From Nostocales cyanobacterium LEGE 11386 (GTDB taxonomy: Bacteria; Cyanobacteriota; Cyanobacteriia; Cyanobacteriales; Nostocaceae): DNA of 64,000 nt. The stretch covers positions 1-64,000 of the forward strand of contig JADEXK010000022.1 in assembly GCA_015207155.1 (NCBI GenBank), written 5' to 3'. The position numbers and the translations under genes are program-made. Positions 63,181 to 64,000 of the stretch are shown here, one piece after another. Under the pieces are notes generated by a model that was not told the origin of the DNA, searched no databases, and was given only the letters and a program-made list of their open reading frames with translations. Every line of letters starts with the position of its first letter. Position 1 is the stretch's first letter.

Positions 63181-64000
63181 TTAAAAGCTAGCGTGTTTTC
63201 TCATATCAGCATAGCGTCTTGCTGTTGTATTCATTTCAATAACTAACTCCGTACCTTGACCTAATTGGGAGTTACACTTAAGTTTACCCTGATGTTTTTC
63301 TACAATAATCTGCTGACTAATTGATAGACCTAATCCTTTGCCTTTTCCTACTGGCTTGGTAGTAAAGAAAGGTTCAAATATACGTCTTTTAATATGAGGC
63401 AAAATGCCTTTACCGTTATCAGATATGTGAATTACAACTTTTTGTTTTTTTGCCAGTTGTTTATCAACCGTATTGAGTTCGTTGCTAGTGACTAGTGATA
63501 AATGACTGCTGATAAGTTCTGTACGAATCCAAATTTTAGGAATGAGGGAATAATCCTGTTTCATTCTTTCTTCTAAGGCATCAATGGCATTAGTCAAAAT
63601 GTTCATAAATACCTGGTTTAGTTCCCCAGGATAGCATTCGACTAAAGGCAATTCTCCGAAGTCTTTAATAACTTCAATTCCTGGTCTGTCATGCTTTTCT
63701 TTGAGACGATGCTGCAAAATCCTGAGAACACTATCCAGTCCCTCATGTATGTTAGATTTTTTCATTCTATTTGGATCAAAGCCAGAAAAATTCCGCAAGG
63801 CAGAAACAATCTCTTGAATACGTTCAGAGCCAGACCGCATTGACCATAGCAATTTCAAGCAGTCAGTTTTTATCAAATTGAGGTCGAACTGTTGGAGATA
63901 TGAGGTAATTCCTACTTTAGGTTTTGGATAGTAGTATTGGTAAAGTTCAATTAGTTTAATTAATTCTTCGGCATACTGACTGATGGGATGAAGATTACTA
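63181..64000 (-). CDS. Sensor histidine kinase, C-terminal part (cut by window edge)
   Basis: The frame stays open to the last base on the minus strand, so the N terminus lies beyond the window. Visible: the helix EELIKLIELYQYYYP and SERIQEIVSALRNFS, N box NQVFMNILTNAIDALE, G1 ISDNGKGI, F box IFEPFFTTKPVGKGKGLGLS and G2. A TTG at 63876 is not the true start. This is the common cyanobacterial hybrid-type kinase whose H-box helix precedes the visible part. Convergent with the TerB-C/ATPase pair. Confidence 0.85.
   Translation of the reverse strand, partial: SNLHPISQYAEELIKLIELYQYYYPKPKVGITSYLQQFDLNLIKTDCLKLLWSMRSGSERIQEIVSALRNFSGFDPNRMKKSNIHEGLDSVLRILQHRLKEKHDRPGIEVIKDFGELPLVECYPGELNQVFMNILTNAIDALEERMKQDYSLIPKIWIRTELISSHLSLVTSNELNTVDKQLAKKQKVVIHISDNGKGILPHIKRRIFEPFFTTKPVGKGKGLGLSISQQIIVEKHQGKLKCNSQLGQGTELVIEMNTTARRYADMRKHASF

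Noticed and set aside
1..64000. CRISPR arrays, rRNA, tRNA and complete insertion sequences
   Set aside because: No regularly spaced repeats with spacers, no conserved rRNA or tRNA blocks and no transposase gene were found on reading both strands.

Overview
This window is chromosomal DNA from a cyanobacterium, most likely a heterocyst-forming one (Nostocales). The evidence is the many GCGATCGC (HIP1) octamers, photosynthesis genes (psb27, ndhF1, ndhD1, rbcR, an iron-uptake porin), and the STRR-like and 'accgcagaggcgcagag' filler repeats between genes. Genes run on both strands in short operons. I see no rRNA, tRNA, CRISPR array or intact insertion sequence. The right edge cuts a histidine kinase gene.

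Layout. 0-7.5 kb holds housekeeping genes: an M23 peptidase with a tandem repeat, birA, pgeF, an aspartic-protease-like protein, a Uma2 nuclease, csaB, a DUF2499/DUF3593 pair, hisA, and then a candidate structured RNA. 7.5-15.7 kb holds a small protein, a decayed CrtO-like fragment, a stress-protein homologue and a polyhydroxybutyrate locus. That locus contains a PHA synthase in which a PhaE-like domain is fused to PhaC, a divergent phasin-like gene, phaA-phaB with overlapping stop and start, an alpha/beta hydrolase, an SDR and a DUF4383 protein. 16.4-21.8 kb is a phosphate block (sphR-sphS-phoU, then Tat-exported phoX). 22-30.6 kb has a Crp-like regulator, the porin, a zinc-ribbon protein, a DUF3318 protein and three membrane glycosyltransferase genes. 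30.9-34.7 kb has cofH, psb27 and a GH10-like exported hydrolase.

34.7-37 kb is an AT-rich accessory island: a truncated Rpn-family gene, a protein with the N-terminal signature of a proteasome/HslV-type threonine Ntn hydrolase, and a small partner gene behind a strong Shine-Dalgarno, closed by two large palindromes. 37-49 kb has polA, a PEP-CTERM protein, a HAD hydrolase, a catalytic-domain-less ArgRS-like protein, another Crp-like regulator, a zinc-ribbon Ser/Thr kinase, rbcR and nnrU. 49.3-54.5 kb has a thioredoxin variant, ndhF1, ndhD1 and a DHNA-CoA thioesterase-like gene whose 3' end is made of a dispersed repeat.

54.7-57.2 kb has a MITE-like element and a HopA1-family/phosphotransferase gene pair resembling the LanY/LanK pair of class V lanthipeptide systems; I found no convincing precursor gene. 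58.4-64 kb has a TMEM14 protein, a DUF815 ATPase, a membrane coiled-coil TerB-C protein with a DUF2791/BrxD-like ATPase (Ter/BREX-like pair), and the partial kinase.

The items I consider most worth follow-up are the Ntn-hydrolase cassette, the PhaE-PhaC fusion, the HopA1/kinase pair, the TerB-C/BrxD pair and the structured RNA behind hisA. All identifications come from reading the sequence and from family knowledge; no database search was run.
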